Below are positions 7,842 to 13,711 of a stretch of DNA of 13,711 bases, in pieces. The notes beneath the pieces are model-generated. The model made no database searches and was not told the DNA's origin. It saw nothing but the letters and a program-made list of their open reading frames with translations. The position numbers and the translations under genes are program-made. Numbering within the stretch: the first letter of the stretch is position 1; every line of letters begins with the position of its first letter. The DNA is from CAZDUZ01 sp964508755 (GTDB lineage: Bacteria; Patescibacteriota; Dojkabacteria; SC72; JAFGCJ01): the NCBI GenBank assembly GCA_964508755.1, contig CAZDUZ010000026.1:1-13711 (forward strand), read 5' to 3'.

Positions 7842-8580
7842 AAGAATCTCTTTCTTTATTCCAACATATAAAATTTTTGATATTTTTTATGTCATAAATA
7901 AAAGCCTTTGAGTGCCTGAGCTCGTGAGAAACCCTACCCCTGGTTGAAAAGATTGAGACCCTCTTCTTATCCTGAATCAATGAATCAACAGTATCAACGA
8001 AATCGCTATCCCCACTCCAGATAACAATGCTTTCGATATCATTTTCCTGTACCACGTCTAGTCTTATATCAGATGCCATCTCCACGTCAAAATTACATTT
8101 GTGTGTAGTCAGTTCTAGCAAACCCTTCGCATTGAGCTCCCGAAGTTCACTATTAAATATCTTAACCGACTTTATTGGTAACTCCCGGATCAATGCTCTA
8201 TTACACACTTTCTCAAGAGTATCCGTACTTTCAAGTTCGTGACTTGTTGCATTAATTGGAATCCGTATCTCTTTTACTGGCTTCTTCCTTACCACGTATC
8301 CCCACTTTTCCCACTCATCCAATTCAGCTATCCTATTCTTGTCATTTTGAAAATACCCCTGGTAGATTTTGCATGACTGAATTTGATCAAATGACGAGAG
8401 AAACTGCCTTAACCGTCTAGCATCAATATGCCAATTTAACTTATCCTGCCAGAAAAATACGTTTGCCCAGTCAATATATATTTGGGTCTTATCAATAAAA
8501 ACTTTCGTATCTAAAAACTCAACCTGGGAGCTTTTCTGTTTATATATTTGTTCTATCTTTTTTGTGTGTGGTTTAAACAT
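7840..8580 (-). CDS. NYN domain (PIN-like) putative RNase
   Basis: A 246-aa protein of the NYN family, PIN-like metal-dependent nucleases related to LabA/DUF88. The acidic motifs are in order: an FIDKTQIYIDWAN stretch with Asp37 and Asn40; KCNFDVEMASDI (161-172) with Asp165 and Asp171; and IWSGDSDFVDTVDSL with Asp191 and Asp193, followed by KRVSIFSTRG. All expected acidic residues are present, so it is probably active. No signal peptide or membrane segment is seen. It starts 11 nt after the hsdM stop and so is probably cotranscribed with it; no Shine-Dalgarno motif is visible before the ATG. Its stop overlaps the tail of the predicted plus-strand small RNA. The gene looks more A+T-rich than hsdM, hinting at separate acquisition. 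The substrate, RNA or DNA, is unknown. Confidence 0.9.
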   Translation of the reverse strand: MFKPHTKKIEQIYKQKSSQVEFLDTKVFIDKTQIYIDWANVFFWQDKLNWHIDARRLRQFLSSFDQIQSCKIYQGYFQNDKNRIAELDEWEKWGYVVRKKPVKEIRIPINATSHELESTDTLEKVCNRALIRELPIKSVKIFNSELRELNAKGLLELTTHKCNFDVEMASDIRLDVVQENDIESIVIWSGDSDFVDTVDSLIQDKKRVSIFSTRGRVSHELRHSKAFIYDIKNIKNFICWNKERDS

Positions 8581-8591
8581 TAATATCGATC

Positions 8592-10322
8592 TTAATTTAT
8601 TATTTCTTCCAGCAACCCCTTACTTTCCTTTTCCAATTCCAATATGTCTTTGGTTATCTCCTCCAACGATCGGAGGGGTTTGTATTCGTAGAAGTATTTG
8701 GTGAAGTTGATTTCATACCCAATCCTGGTTTTGCTCTCGTCTATCCACGCATCCGGGACGTGTGGCCTGACCTCACGCTCAAAGTACTCCTGAATATCCT
8801 CTTTCAGCGGGACATTTTCATGATCTCGAAGCTTAGAGTCCGGCTTTGGATTACCTTGGCTATCTGTCACAACATCCCCATTTTCATCCCTCTCCGGTCG
8901 CTCAACCGTAATCTGCGAATAACCAAAGTCTTCATTGTCAAAAACTTTGGAGAACTTACCCGTTTTAAAATCACCGTACAGTTGCGTGATCTTTTCTATA
9001 CCCTGGTCACTAATCTCATGCCGTTTGTTGCCGAGACTCTTTGCCATTTTTTCATAGAAGTCCACCGCATTGATGAGCTGAATCTTGCCCTTACGCTCGG
9101 CACTCTTGCGATTCGTCACAATCCAAATATACGTTGCAATACCCGTGTTATAAAACAACTGGTCAGGAAGCGCTACAATCGCCTCCAGCATATCATTCTC
9201 AATAATCCACTTACGAATATCACTCGGCCCACTTCCCGCACTCCCTGTAAACAGCGGGGAGCCGTTAAACACAATCGCAATACGAGCCCCACCATTCGCC
9301 TGATGCATTTTTGAAATCATGGTCTGAAGGAACAGCAACGACCCATCACTAACACTCGGAAGCCCTGCCCCAAATCTACCCGCAAATCCCAATTCCTCAT
9401 ACTCCTTTTTCACTTCAGTCTGGGATTTTTTCCAGTCCACACCGAACGGAGGATTCGACAGCATATAGTCAAACTTCTCTTGCCTGAGCTGATCGTCTCG
9501 AAGCGTGTCCCCGAACTTGATGTGTTCGGCATTATGACCAGTGATCAACATGTCGGATTTACAGATTGCATAGGATTCCGGGTTAATCTCCTGTCCAAAC
9601 AATTCAAGCCGTGCATCGGGATTTAATTCGTGTAGATAGTCCTCTGCAACTGTCAACATACCGCCAGTACCACATGCAGGGTCATATAGTGTTTTAACGA
9701 TTCCCTTCTTTGACAGAACCTCCCCGTCATGAGCAAAAAGCAGATTAACCATCAATCTGATAACTTCTCGTGGCGTGAAGTGTTCTCCAGCCGTCTCGTT
9801 TGATACCTCTGCAAACTTACGAATCAGCTCTTCGAATATGTATCCCATCTCAAGGTTGCTTACCTTATCGGGATGTAGGTCAAATTCCTCAAACCGCTTG
9901 ATTATCTGGTATAGCAGATCGGCTTTGTCGAGTTTGGTGATCTGTTTGTCAAAGTCGAAATGTTCGATGATGTCCATCGCTTCCTTTGAAAAGCCGTTCA
10001 GAAAGTTGCGCAGGTTGGCAGCGATATTATCAGGGTCAGCAACGAGCTTACTGAAGTCGTATTTACTATGATTATGGAATTTGAATCCAGCGGTCTTGTT
10101 AAGCAGAATATCCGGATCATCGATCTTTTTGCCTTTAAGCTTCTTATGCTGCTCCAGCACCTTCTCTTTGGTATCAGAAAGCACCGCATCCATACGACGA
10201 AGTACTGTCAGCGGGAGAATCACTTTGCCGTAATCAGACTGCTTGTAATCGCCCCTGAGGAGGTCAGCGACAGACCAGATGAAGCTTGCGTATTCGGAGA
10301 TGTTGACCATTTTTTCAGGCAC
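8592..10322 (-). CDS. hsdM: Type I restriction-modification methyltransferase subunit (HsdM)
   Basis: N6-adenine DNA methyltransferase subunit that protects host sites and forms the M2S core of the complex, using S-adenosylmethionine. In 576 residues: an N-terminal HsdM helical domain (about 1-150), the HFTPREV segment (181-187), motif I DPACGTGGM (214-222) for cofactor binding, and motif IV NPPFG (290-294) for catalysis, then the target-side part of the fold and a C-terminal extension with coiled-coil-like charge. All key motifs are intact. The start shown is GTG, 5 nt after the stop of the small HTH gene; ATG at 10310 is an alternative. Neither has a clear Shine-Dalgarno motif. hsdM is separated from hsdS by the NYN and nuclease genes, unlike the usual adjacent hsdM-hsdS pair. 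Confidence 0.97.
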   Translation of the reverse strand: MPEKMVNISEYASFIWSVADLLRGDYKQSDYGKVILPLTVLRRMDAVLSDTKEKVLEQHKKLKGKKIDDPDILLNKTAGFKFHNHSKYDFSKLVADPDNIAANLRNFLNGFSKEAMDIIEHFDFDKQITKLDKADLLYQIIKRFEEFDLHPDKVSNLEMGYIFEELIRKFAEVSNETAGEHFTPREVIRLMVNLLFAHDGEVLSKKGIVKTLYDPACGTGGMLTVAEDYLHELNPDARLELFGQEINPESYAICKSDMLITGHNAEHIKFGDTLRDDQLRQEKFDYMLSNPPFGVDWKKSQTEVKKEYEELGFAGRFGAGLPSVSDGSLLFLQTMISKMHQANGGARIAIVFNGSPLFTGSAGSGPSDIRKWIIENDMLEAIVALPDQLFYNTGIATYIWIVTNRKSAERKGKIQLINAVDFYEKMAKSLGNKRHEISDQGIEKITQLYGDFKTGKFSKVFDNEDFGYSQITVERPERDENGDVVTDSQGNPKPDSKLRDHENVPLKEDIQEYFEREVRPHVPDAWIDESKTRIGYEINFTKYFYEYKPLRSLEEITKDILELEKESKGLLEEIIN

Positions 10323-10327
10323 TCAAC

Positions 10328-10510
10328 TTATGTCGTGGTCTTGTTTTCGTTGATAAACGCATTGATGTCTTGTCGTGTTATCCTGTATCCTTTTCCCATA
10401 CGAACGGCCTTAAGCTTGCCACGCTTTATGTAGTTTAATACCGTTTGCCAATGCACTTTCAGCATATCGGCTACCTCTTGTACTGTATATAGCTGCTCGT
10501 CAGTTGCCAT
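10328..10510 (-). CDS. Excisionase-family helix-turn-helix DNA-binding protein
   Basis: A 60-aa MerR/excisionase-like winged HTH (HTH_17 type): YTVQEVADMLKVHWQTVLNYI is the HTH and KLKAVRMGKGYRI the wing, followed by TRQDINAFI. These proteins act as excisionases or small transcription regulators. Placed just before hsdM and behind the best promoter in the window, it is a good candidate for the regulator that delays or limits R-M expression; an excisionase role with the recombinase is also possible. The ATG lies about 12 nt from the predicted transcription start, so the leader is too short for a normal ribosome binding site. Confidence 0.9.
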   Translation of the reverse strand: MATDEQLYTVQEVADMLKVHWQTVLNYIKRGKLKAVRMGKGYRITRQDINAFINENKTTT

Positions 10511-10529
10511 TATAAGAATATGTAAACAA

Positions 10530-10558
10530 ATTATAGAGTAACGGCCACTAGTTGTAAA
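10530..10558 (-). promoter_or_regulatory. Strong sigma-70-type promoter for the HTH-hsdM-NYN run
   Basis: Read on the minus strand: TTTACA (10558-10553), a spacer of exactly 17 bp, TATAAT (10535-10530). The -10 is perfect and the -35 matches five of six. The predicted start near 10523 leaves a leader of about 13 nt before the HTH gene. Confidence 0.8.
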
Positions 10559-10560
10559 AG

Positions 10561-10995
10561 CTACTTAGCATCATCTCGGAAAGTCCGTTCAAGTTCAGCA
10601 ATCCTGTCATCTACTCGCTTAGAATCGACCTTTTCGATTCCCCTCACACCAGCAAGCATTACAGACGCAATTGAATCATTTTTCACGTCATTCCAAATCA
10701 GCTCAAAGACACGCATACGCTCATCAATCGTTCCCTCTCTCATCGTCTGCATCATTGACTCGTATGTGGCAATGATCAGATCAGTAAACGGTTTTATAGT
10801 ATTTGCCTTAACAGTACTCAAATATTCAATTTTCTCGTTCATCAGCTCAATCTTAAAGTCCGGTTCCAGCATCCAATTGTAAAATGTCTGCTCCGTCACA
10901 CCTACAGACTTCGCAACTTCTTTATTGTTCTTGTCAGAATATATCAACAAGGCAATCGCCTTTAACTGTCGTGTACTAAGTTCAGCAGCAGCCAT
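10561..10995 (-). CDS. phBC6A51-type helix-turn-helix protein (phage terminase small subunit-like)
   Basis: A 144-aa protein with an N-terminal HTH: LSTRQLKAIALLIYS, then NKEVAKSVGVTEQTFYNWM, matching the phBC6A51-type HTH found in phage-borne proteins and some terminase small subunits. The rest is helical, with an acidic and basic C-terminal segment (VDDRIAELERTF). The start was set at ATG 10995; a TTG three codons earlier (11004) is also open. Its stop lies right beside the -35 box of the HTH promoter, so the two genes are probably separate transcription units. No terminase large subunit or structural genes are present, so a packaging role is unlikely here; a DNA-binding role, perhaps at the inverted repeats just upstream, is more plausible. 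Confidence 0.7.
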   Translation of the reverse strand: MAAAELSTRQLKAIALLIYSDKNNKEVAKSVGVTEQTFYNWMLEPDFKIELMNEKIEYLSTVKANTIKPFTDLIIATYESMMQTMREGTIDERMRVFELIWNDVKNDSIASVMLAGVRGIEKVDSKRVDDRIAELERTFRDDAK

Positions 10996-11023
10996 ATGAC
11001 TCAAAATTCATCAAATAAGCTAA

Positions 11024-11091
11024 AGCCTATGCTAGGCTATCGTATTACTGGAAATTACCTTTGATAGGTATTGATACGGTTATGACCGTAT
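11024..11091. promoter_or_regulatory. Cluster of three short inverted repeats, candidate operator
   Basis: In 68 bp there are AGCCTA-3-TAGGCT (11024-11038), TACCT-5-AGGTA (11056-11070) and ATACGGT-4-ACCGTAT (11074-11091). All arms are perfect. They lie in the gap upstream of the phage-type HTH gene. None is followed by a T tract, so terminators are unlikely; protein-binding sites, or part of a recombination site, fit better. Confidence 0.5.
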
Positions 11092-11116
11092 AGAAAGTTC
11101 AGAATCTCTCACGCTA

Positions 11117-11356
11117 CTACTCCGCAAGACGCCTTTTCTTGCCTCGTGACTTATTCATTTCTGAGAATGTCCCTTTTGAGTCAGCAAAAACACGCTCCTT
11201 ACCTGATTTCTTTTTCGTCTTGCCATATTTGGCAAAATTCCTTTCGGCTCCCATCGCCGTGAACACCTCGTTTAGGGTATTGCCAATTGGAACGGGTGCA
11301 GCAGCAGGGTCAACTTTTCGCTCCGCTTTCACTTGCTTTTTCTTAACGTTGCTCAT
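11117..11356 (-). CDS. Small lysine/arginine-rich protein of unknown function
   Basis: A 79-aa, strongly basic protein that I do not recognise. The N-terminus (MSNVKKKQVKAERK) and C-terminus (NKSRGKKRRLAE) are rich in Lys and Arg; the middle holds PAAAPVPIGNTLNEVFTAMG and a KKKSGKERVF patch. No membrane segment or enzyme motif is visible. The charge pattern suggests nucleic acid or ribosome binding, but that is only a guess. The start was set at ATG 11356, 6 nt after a TATAAT box; a TTG at 11374 is also in frame but lies upstream of that box. It follows the membrane protein gene by 43 nt. Confidence 0.6.
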   Translation of the reverse strand: MSNVKKKQVKAERKVDPAAAPVPIGNTLNEVFTAMGAERNFAKYGKTKKKSGKERVFADSKGTFSEMNKSRGKKRRLAE

Positions 11357-11362
11357 GGTTAC

Positions 11363-11368
11363 ATTATA
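11363..11368 (-). promoter_or_regulatory. -10 box 6 nt before the small basic gene
   Basis: A perfect TATAAT on the minus strand ends 6 nt before the ATG at 11356, so transcription would begin at or beside the start codon. No good -35 is visible. Confidence 0.4.
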
Positions 11369-11399
11369 ATACAAAGGTCGAAAAAAGGCTCACTGCTTG

Positions 11400-13199
11400 C
11401 TATGCTCCTCGTCTCGGATCATCAGAAGGATATAATTCACCAGTAGAAGGATCAAACATAAAACCAAAATTTGAATCCAAAGCCTTTCCCAAGAGAGTAA
11501 CAAACTCCCATGACTTGTCATGATCAAAATTATGACTATGTATTCGTATCTCCTTAACTTGTTTATCAACGTTTATTTCAGCTTCTTTAATATATGAAAT
11601 CATATGTTCACCAATATCACCAAATATTTCATCCTTTTTCAAATTTTCACCATCAATATAGACACGAAATGCCACATCTAGATAAACAGCCATTACATTA
11701 ACAAGGGACTCCTCTAGTTCAGACTTTTTTAGCATGTCAAACAACTCCTCCAGGTTTTGCACAGAGAGAGCGACACCATTTGTGTTTTTTACATCAAGCG
11801 CCTTTACCGCAAAATCCCTCAACAGCCTGGCCACCTCGTATACATTGTTATTCATATCGTGTTTAGTCTCCTCAGATACACCCTCTTTCAGTATCCTTAT
11901 AAATTCACGTCCTACGACCCAAAGAGAGCCGAAGTATACAATAGGGTACGATGACGGATCATCTATATAGAATCTGCCTACACGTAACAAGAACCGAAAA
12001 TAAGCATCTGTTTTAGTGTCTACAGGATTGTTGGTAATTACCACTCGCAAAGGCTCCTCATAACCACTCACCACTCTTGACCCGATACCCGAAAGGCTAC
12101 GCATCAGATTTTCAACGTCCTCGTTGCTAACATCTCCCTTTTTGTGATATCTCATTAACATTTCTACAACGGATTCTATCCTGTCGATCAACTGACTGAA
12201 TATGCCAATCGATAGCCGAGGATGAGCTTCAAAATAGTCCTCCCAAAAGACAAATATCTTATCTAGATATTTACTATGTCCGTTTCTAATTAGAGCTTTA
12301 GCAAGCACATCACCTACATCAAATAGTTCAACGATAATAAAAGTCAAACCCTCTCTGTCTGCGAGCTCCATAAGGTCAGAAAGGATATAAATCATATGTC
12401 CGACATATTTTTCTACAAGCCCCTCGTCTCTAATGCCAACCTTTTCCATGATTTTTTCAGACCGCTCAATAAACGATTTCCCAATATTTCCCAATATATC
12501 AATTGACTGTCGGATGGAATCAATGTCAGATTTCAAGATAAATTGAAACAGTGCGTCACGAATTGGTACCAAAGGGTCATTTTTGATACCAAGTGATTTT
12601 TCATATTTATCTATTTTTTTAATCATTTCTGCTACTTTTTGCTCCTTTTCCATTTCCTCTTTTTCCTCCTTTCTCCTTTGTTCTTGTGTCTTTCCATCCT
12701 CATCAAAGAGGCCCCGCAAGGTACGGGTCGAAATGTATAATGGTTTATCAATTCCGTATTTTGCCCACAGATAGTCTCTTAGTTCCTCATATCTTATTTT
12801 TTGACAGAGAGAAACAAGTGCTTTCTCCGGTCGTAGCTTCGTAAAATTTGAGACTAAATACCAAACAAAAAAGCTCACAGAGAGTGCAAAAAGCAGCAAA
12901 ACAGTTAGCACATAGTAGCCCCTTACAGGCCAAGGCTGAATATTAAGACTTATGCCAGGAAAAATATCCTGTCCGCTAACAGTTACGTAGTAAAGCGCCA
13001 CAACCGTTAAGAACAGATCAAGTAAACCCACCAGCCCAAATGCAATAATTTTCCAATCTATAAATGCACGGACAATATGCCTGTATGAGAAATTCGAGTA
13101 AAGTAGCTGGAGATATACAAAAATAATCGCAATTAACACACTTAACACGGCGACTTCTATCGCCAGAAACGAGTTATAGAAAGTGATATATGGCTCCAT
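11400..13199 (-). CDS. Three-helix membrane protein with large cytoplasmic helical domain, unknown function
   Basis: A 599-aa protein whose family I do not recognise. Three hydrophobic helices are clear: about 10-34, 51-73 and 94-118. A charged, probably coiled-coil stretch (about 168-203, rich in EKEEMEKEQK) follows, then roughly 400 residues of largely helical soluble sequence without enzyme motifs. The long soluble part is probably cytoplasmic, since basic residues (KLRPEK) follow helix 3. Repeated LEELFDM- and IRQSIDIL-like helices suggest an alpha-solenoid or scaffold. Membrane-anchored proteins next to defence genes are often effectors, but no defence domain is seen here and the gene has its own promoter-like box, so it may simply flank the R-M locus. 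It has an ATG start with TATAAT 6 nt upstream and appears intact. Confidence 0.85.
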   Translation of the reverse strand: MEPYITFYNSFLAIEVAVLSVLIAIIFVYLQLLYSNFSYRHIVRAFIDWKIIAFGLVGLLDLFLTVVALYYVTVSGQDIFPGISLNIQPWPVRGYYVLTVLLLFALSVSFFVWYLVSNFTKLRPEKALVSLCQKIRYEELRDYLWAKYGIDKPLYISTRTLRGLFDEDGKTQEQRRKEEKEEMEKEQKVAEMIKKIDKYEKSLGIKNDPLVPIRDALFQFILKSDIDSIRQSIDILGNIGKSFIERSEKIMEKVGIRDEGLVEKYVGHMIYILSDLMELADREGLTFIIVELFDVGDVLAKALIRNGHSKYLDKIFVFWEDYFEAHPRLSIGIFSQLIDRIESVVEMLMRYHKKGDVSNEDVENLMRSLSGIGSRVVSGYEEPLRVVITNNPVDTKTDAYFRFLLRVGRFYIDDPSSYPIVYFGSLWVVGREFIRILKEGVSEETKHDMNNNVYEVARLLRDFAVKALDVKNTNGVALSVQNLEELFDMLKKSELEESLVNVMAVYLDVAFRVYIDGENLKKDEIFGDIGEHMISYIKEAEINVDKQVKEIRIHSHNFDHDKSWEFVTLLGKALDSNFGFMFDPSTGELYPSDDPRRGA

Positions 13200-13205
13200 A
13201 GCAAC

Positions 13206-13211
13206 ATTATA
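13206..13211 (-). promoter_or_regulatory. -10 box 6 nt before the membrane protein gene
   Basis: A perfect TATAAT on the minus strand ends 6 nt before the ATG at 13199, the same spacing as at the small basic gene. No good -35 is seen. The arrangement predicts a leaderless mRNA. Confidence 0.4.
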
Positions 13212-13242
13212 CTACGATCCAAGAATAAAAACTTCCCCTGAA

Positions 13243-13383
13243 TCACAACACAAAATCAATCTCCGCACCCGCAGCATCCCGAACCGTCCTTTCATACTCA
13301 GCAATTTCCTGCCGTATCTCTGGCATACGATACATAACCGTCCTGTACTTGAAAAAAAGTTCAGATACTGTCCTTTGATCCAC
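13243..13383 (-). CDS. Small ORF of 46 codons, hypothetical
   Basis: Read from GTG 13383 to TGA 13243, this gives a 46-aa protein with a protein-like composition: MDQRTVSELFFKYRTVMYRM, then PEIRQEIAEYERTVRDAAGA. The second half is an amphipathic, charged helix. GGGGGTGAT, resembling an extended Shine-Dalgarno sequence, lies upstream of the GTG at slightly long spacing (about 12 nt from the G run). Later ATG starts at 13335 and 13326 are possible. An in-frame TGA at 13393-13395 prevents a longer form. It precedes the membrane protein gene on the same strand and lies back to back with the structured RNA. It could also be the remnant of a longer gene. No function can be given. Confidence 0.45.
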   Translation of the reverse strand: MDQRTVSELFFKYRTVMYRMPEIRQEIAEYERTVRDAAGAEIDFVL

Positions 13384-13405
13384 CCCAGCAAATCACCCCC
13401 ATAGC

Positions 13406-13438
13406 ACTTGACAAACAAGTAACCCCTACTGATATAAT
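13406..13438 (+). promoter_or_regulatory. Promoter of the structured RNA, with an inverted repeat over the -35
   Basis: TTGACA (13408-13413), a 19-bp spacer, and TATAAT (13433-13438) preceded by TGA, an extended -10. The spacer is longer than ideal, but the extended -10 compensates. ACTTG-5-CAAGT (13406-13420) is a perfect inverted repeat covering the -35, a likely repressor site. The predicted start is near A13445. Confidence 0.7.
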
Positions 13439-13444
13439 CCCCGC

Positions 13445-13598
13445 ATCGATCTATTCGGACCTCGACCCCCGGTCAGAGACCGGGGAAGCCCTTCCCCGAG
13501 GGAAGGGAGGTGTCCATTAGGATCCTCGGGAGGAAGCCCAGACGTCGACCTGACTAGGTAGTTACCTGTCACCGACATCTATTAAACTTCCTCCCGAG
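13445..13598 (+). ncRNA. Highly structured RNA candidate of about 155 nt, unassigned
   Basis: Downstream of the extended -10 promoter lies a block rich in paired sequence and without any ORF. Stem A: GGA-CCTC near 13457-13463 with GAGG-TG-TCC at 13507-13515. Inside it are two perfect 8-bp hairpins: CCCCGGTC-AGA-GACCGGGG (13467-13485) and CCCTTCCC-CGA-GGGAAGGG (13489-13507), giving a three-way junction. Stem B: a perfect 12-bp helix, CTCGGGAGGAAG (13525-13536) with CTTCCTCCCGAG (13587-13598). Within B is a broken hairpin: AGACGTCG/CGACATCT with one mismatch, TGAC/GTCA, and AGGT/ACCT around an AGTT loop. I see none of the hallmark motifs of SRP RNA, RNase P RNA, tmRNA, 6S RNA, T-box or common riboswitches. 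No T-tract terminator follows, so the true 3' end is unknown and it may be the leader of a gene beyond the window. Confidence 0.65.
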
Positions 13599-13679
13599 TA
13601 CAAACCCTTCACCATTGCTCTCCGTTGTACAATCTCACTTCCAAATATTGTATAAACCTCACACCACCACCCCATAGTA

Positions 13680-13708
13680 TTCACTTTCCACCCGTTTTGT
13701 CGTATAAT
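13680..13708 (+). promoter_or_regulatory. Possible plus-strand promoter at the window edge
   Basis: TTCACT (13680-13685), a 17-bp spacer, TATAAT (13703-13708). It would drive a transcript beginning just outside the window. The stretch from 13599 to 13679 is C- and A-rich and I see no gene in it; GTACAA (13597-13602) and TTGTAC (13624-13629) could pair around a 21-nt loop. Confidence 0.4.
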
Positions 13709-13711
13709 CAT

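Noticed and set aside
13212..13418. Minus-strand 68-codon frame overlapping the 46-codon ORF
   Set aside because: Cys-rich, low-plausibility composition; the overlapping 46-codon frame looks more protein-like.
13445..13598. RNase P RNA, suggested by GAGGAAG and an AGGT...ACCT hairpin nearby
   Set aside because: The conserved P4 strands and the ACAGAAA-type region are absent, and the following 110 bases are unstructured and too short for the rest of the molecule.
13445..13598. SRP RNA or T-box leader
   Set aside because: There is no GGAA-capped SRP hairpin with the AGCAGCC side and no T-box GGUGG antiterminator motif.
1..13711. TGA recoded as Gly or Trp, since no large gene here ends in TGA
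   Set aside because: All the large proteins are full length under the standard code and contain no in-frame TGA; about ten genes without TGA stops is not strong evidence.
13562..13711. Minus-strand 49-codon frame starting at ATG 13711
   Set aside because: Short, Trp-rich, overlaps the 3' half of the structured RNA and its start sits at the window edge; it is indistinguishable from chance.
1..13711. CRISPR array or tRNA genes
   Set aside because: No regularly spaced repeats and no cloverleaf with a T-arm GGTTCRAAT-like motif were seen on either strand.

Overview
This window is an accessory, defence-type locus, almost entirely on the minus strand. Read in transcription order from high to low coordinates it holds: a 46-codon small ORF (13383-13243); a 599-aa three-helix membrane protein (13199-11400); a small basic protein (11356-11117); a phage-type helix-turn-helix protein (10995-10561); an excisionase-like helix-turn-helix protein (10510-10328); hsdM (10322-8592); a NYN-domain putative RNase (8580-7840); a NucS-like PD-(D/E)xK nuclease (7709-6783); hsdS (6778-5489); a HEPN-like protein (5526-4816); hsdR with an AlbA_2 domain at its C-terminus (4813-1358); and a large serine recombinase (1377 to beyond base 1) broken by one in-frame TAA.

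The core is a complete type I restriction-modification system (HsdM, HsdS, HsdR). It is unusual in carrying three further putative nucleases between its subunit genes. The HEPN-like gene lies between hsdS and hsdR, the position the anticodon nuclease PrrC holds in the E. coli prr locus. The NYN and NucS-like genes separate hsdM from hsdS. The serine recombinase starts inside the end of hsdR, which suggests the cluster was carried by a recombinase-borne element. A single base change in its conserved GxAPYGY motif now appears to disable the full-length protein.

Two non-coding loci lie on the plus strand. One is a compact unit of about 64 nt (promoter, two hairpins, intrinsic terminator) between the NYN and NucS-like genes, whose -10 box seems shared with a divergent promoter for the minus-strand nuclease-hsdS-hsdR run. 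The other is a highly structured RNA candidate of about 155 nt at 13445-13598, behind a TTGACA / TGATATAAT promoter; I cannot assign it to any known family.

Organism: a bacterium of moderate G+C. Tight gene packing, a small excisionase-type HTH gene before hsdM, few Shine-Dalgarno motifs and -10 boxes placed about 6 nt from start codons would suit a Patescibacteria/CPR or similar uncultured lineage, but this is only an inference; no marker gene is present. TAA and TAG end all the large genes and no gene needs a recoded stop.
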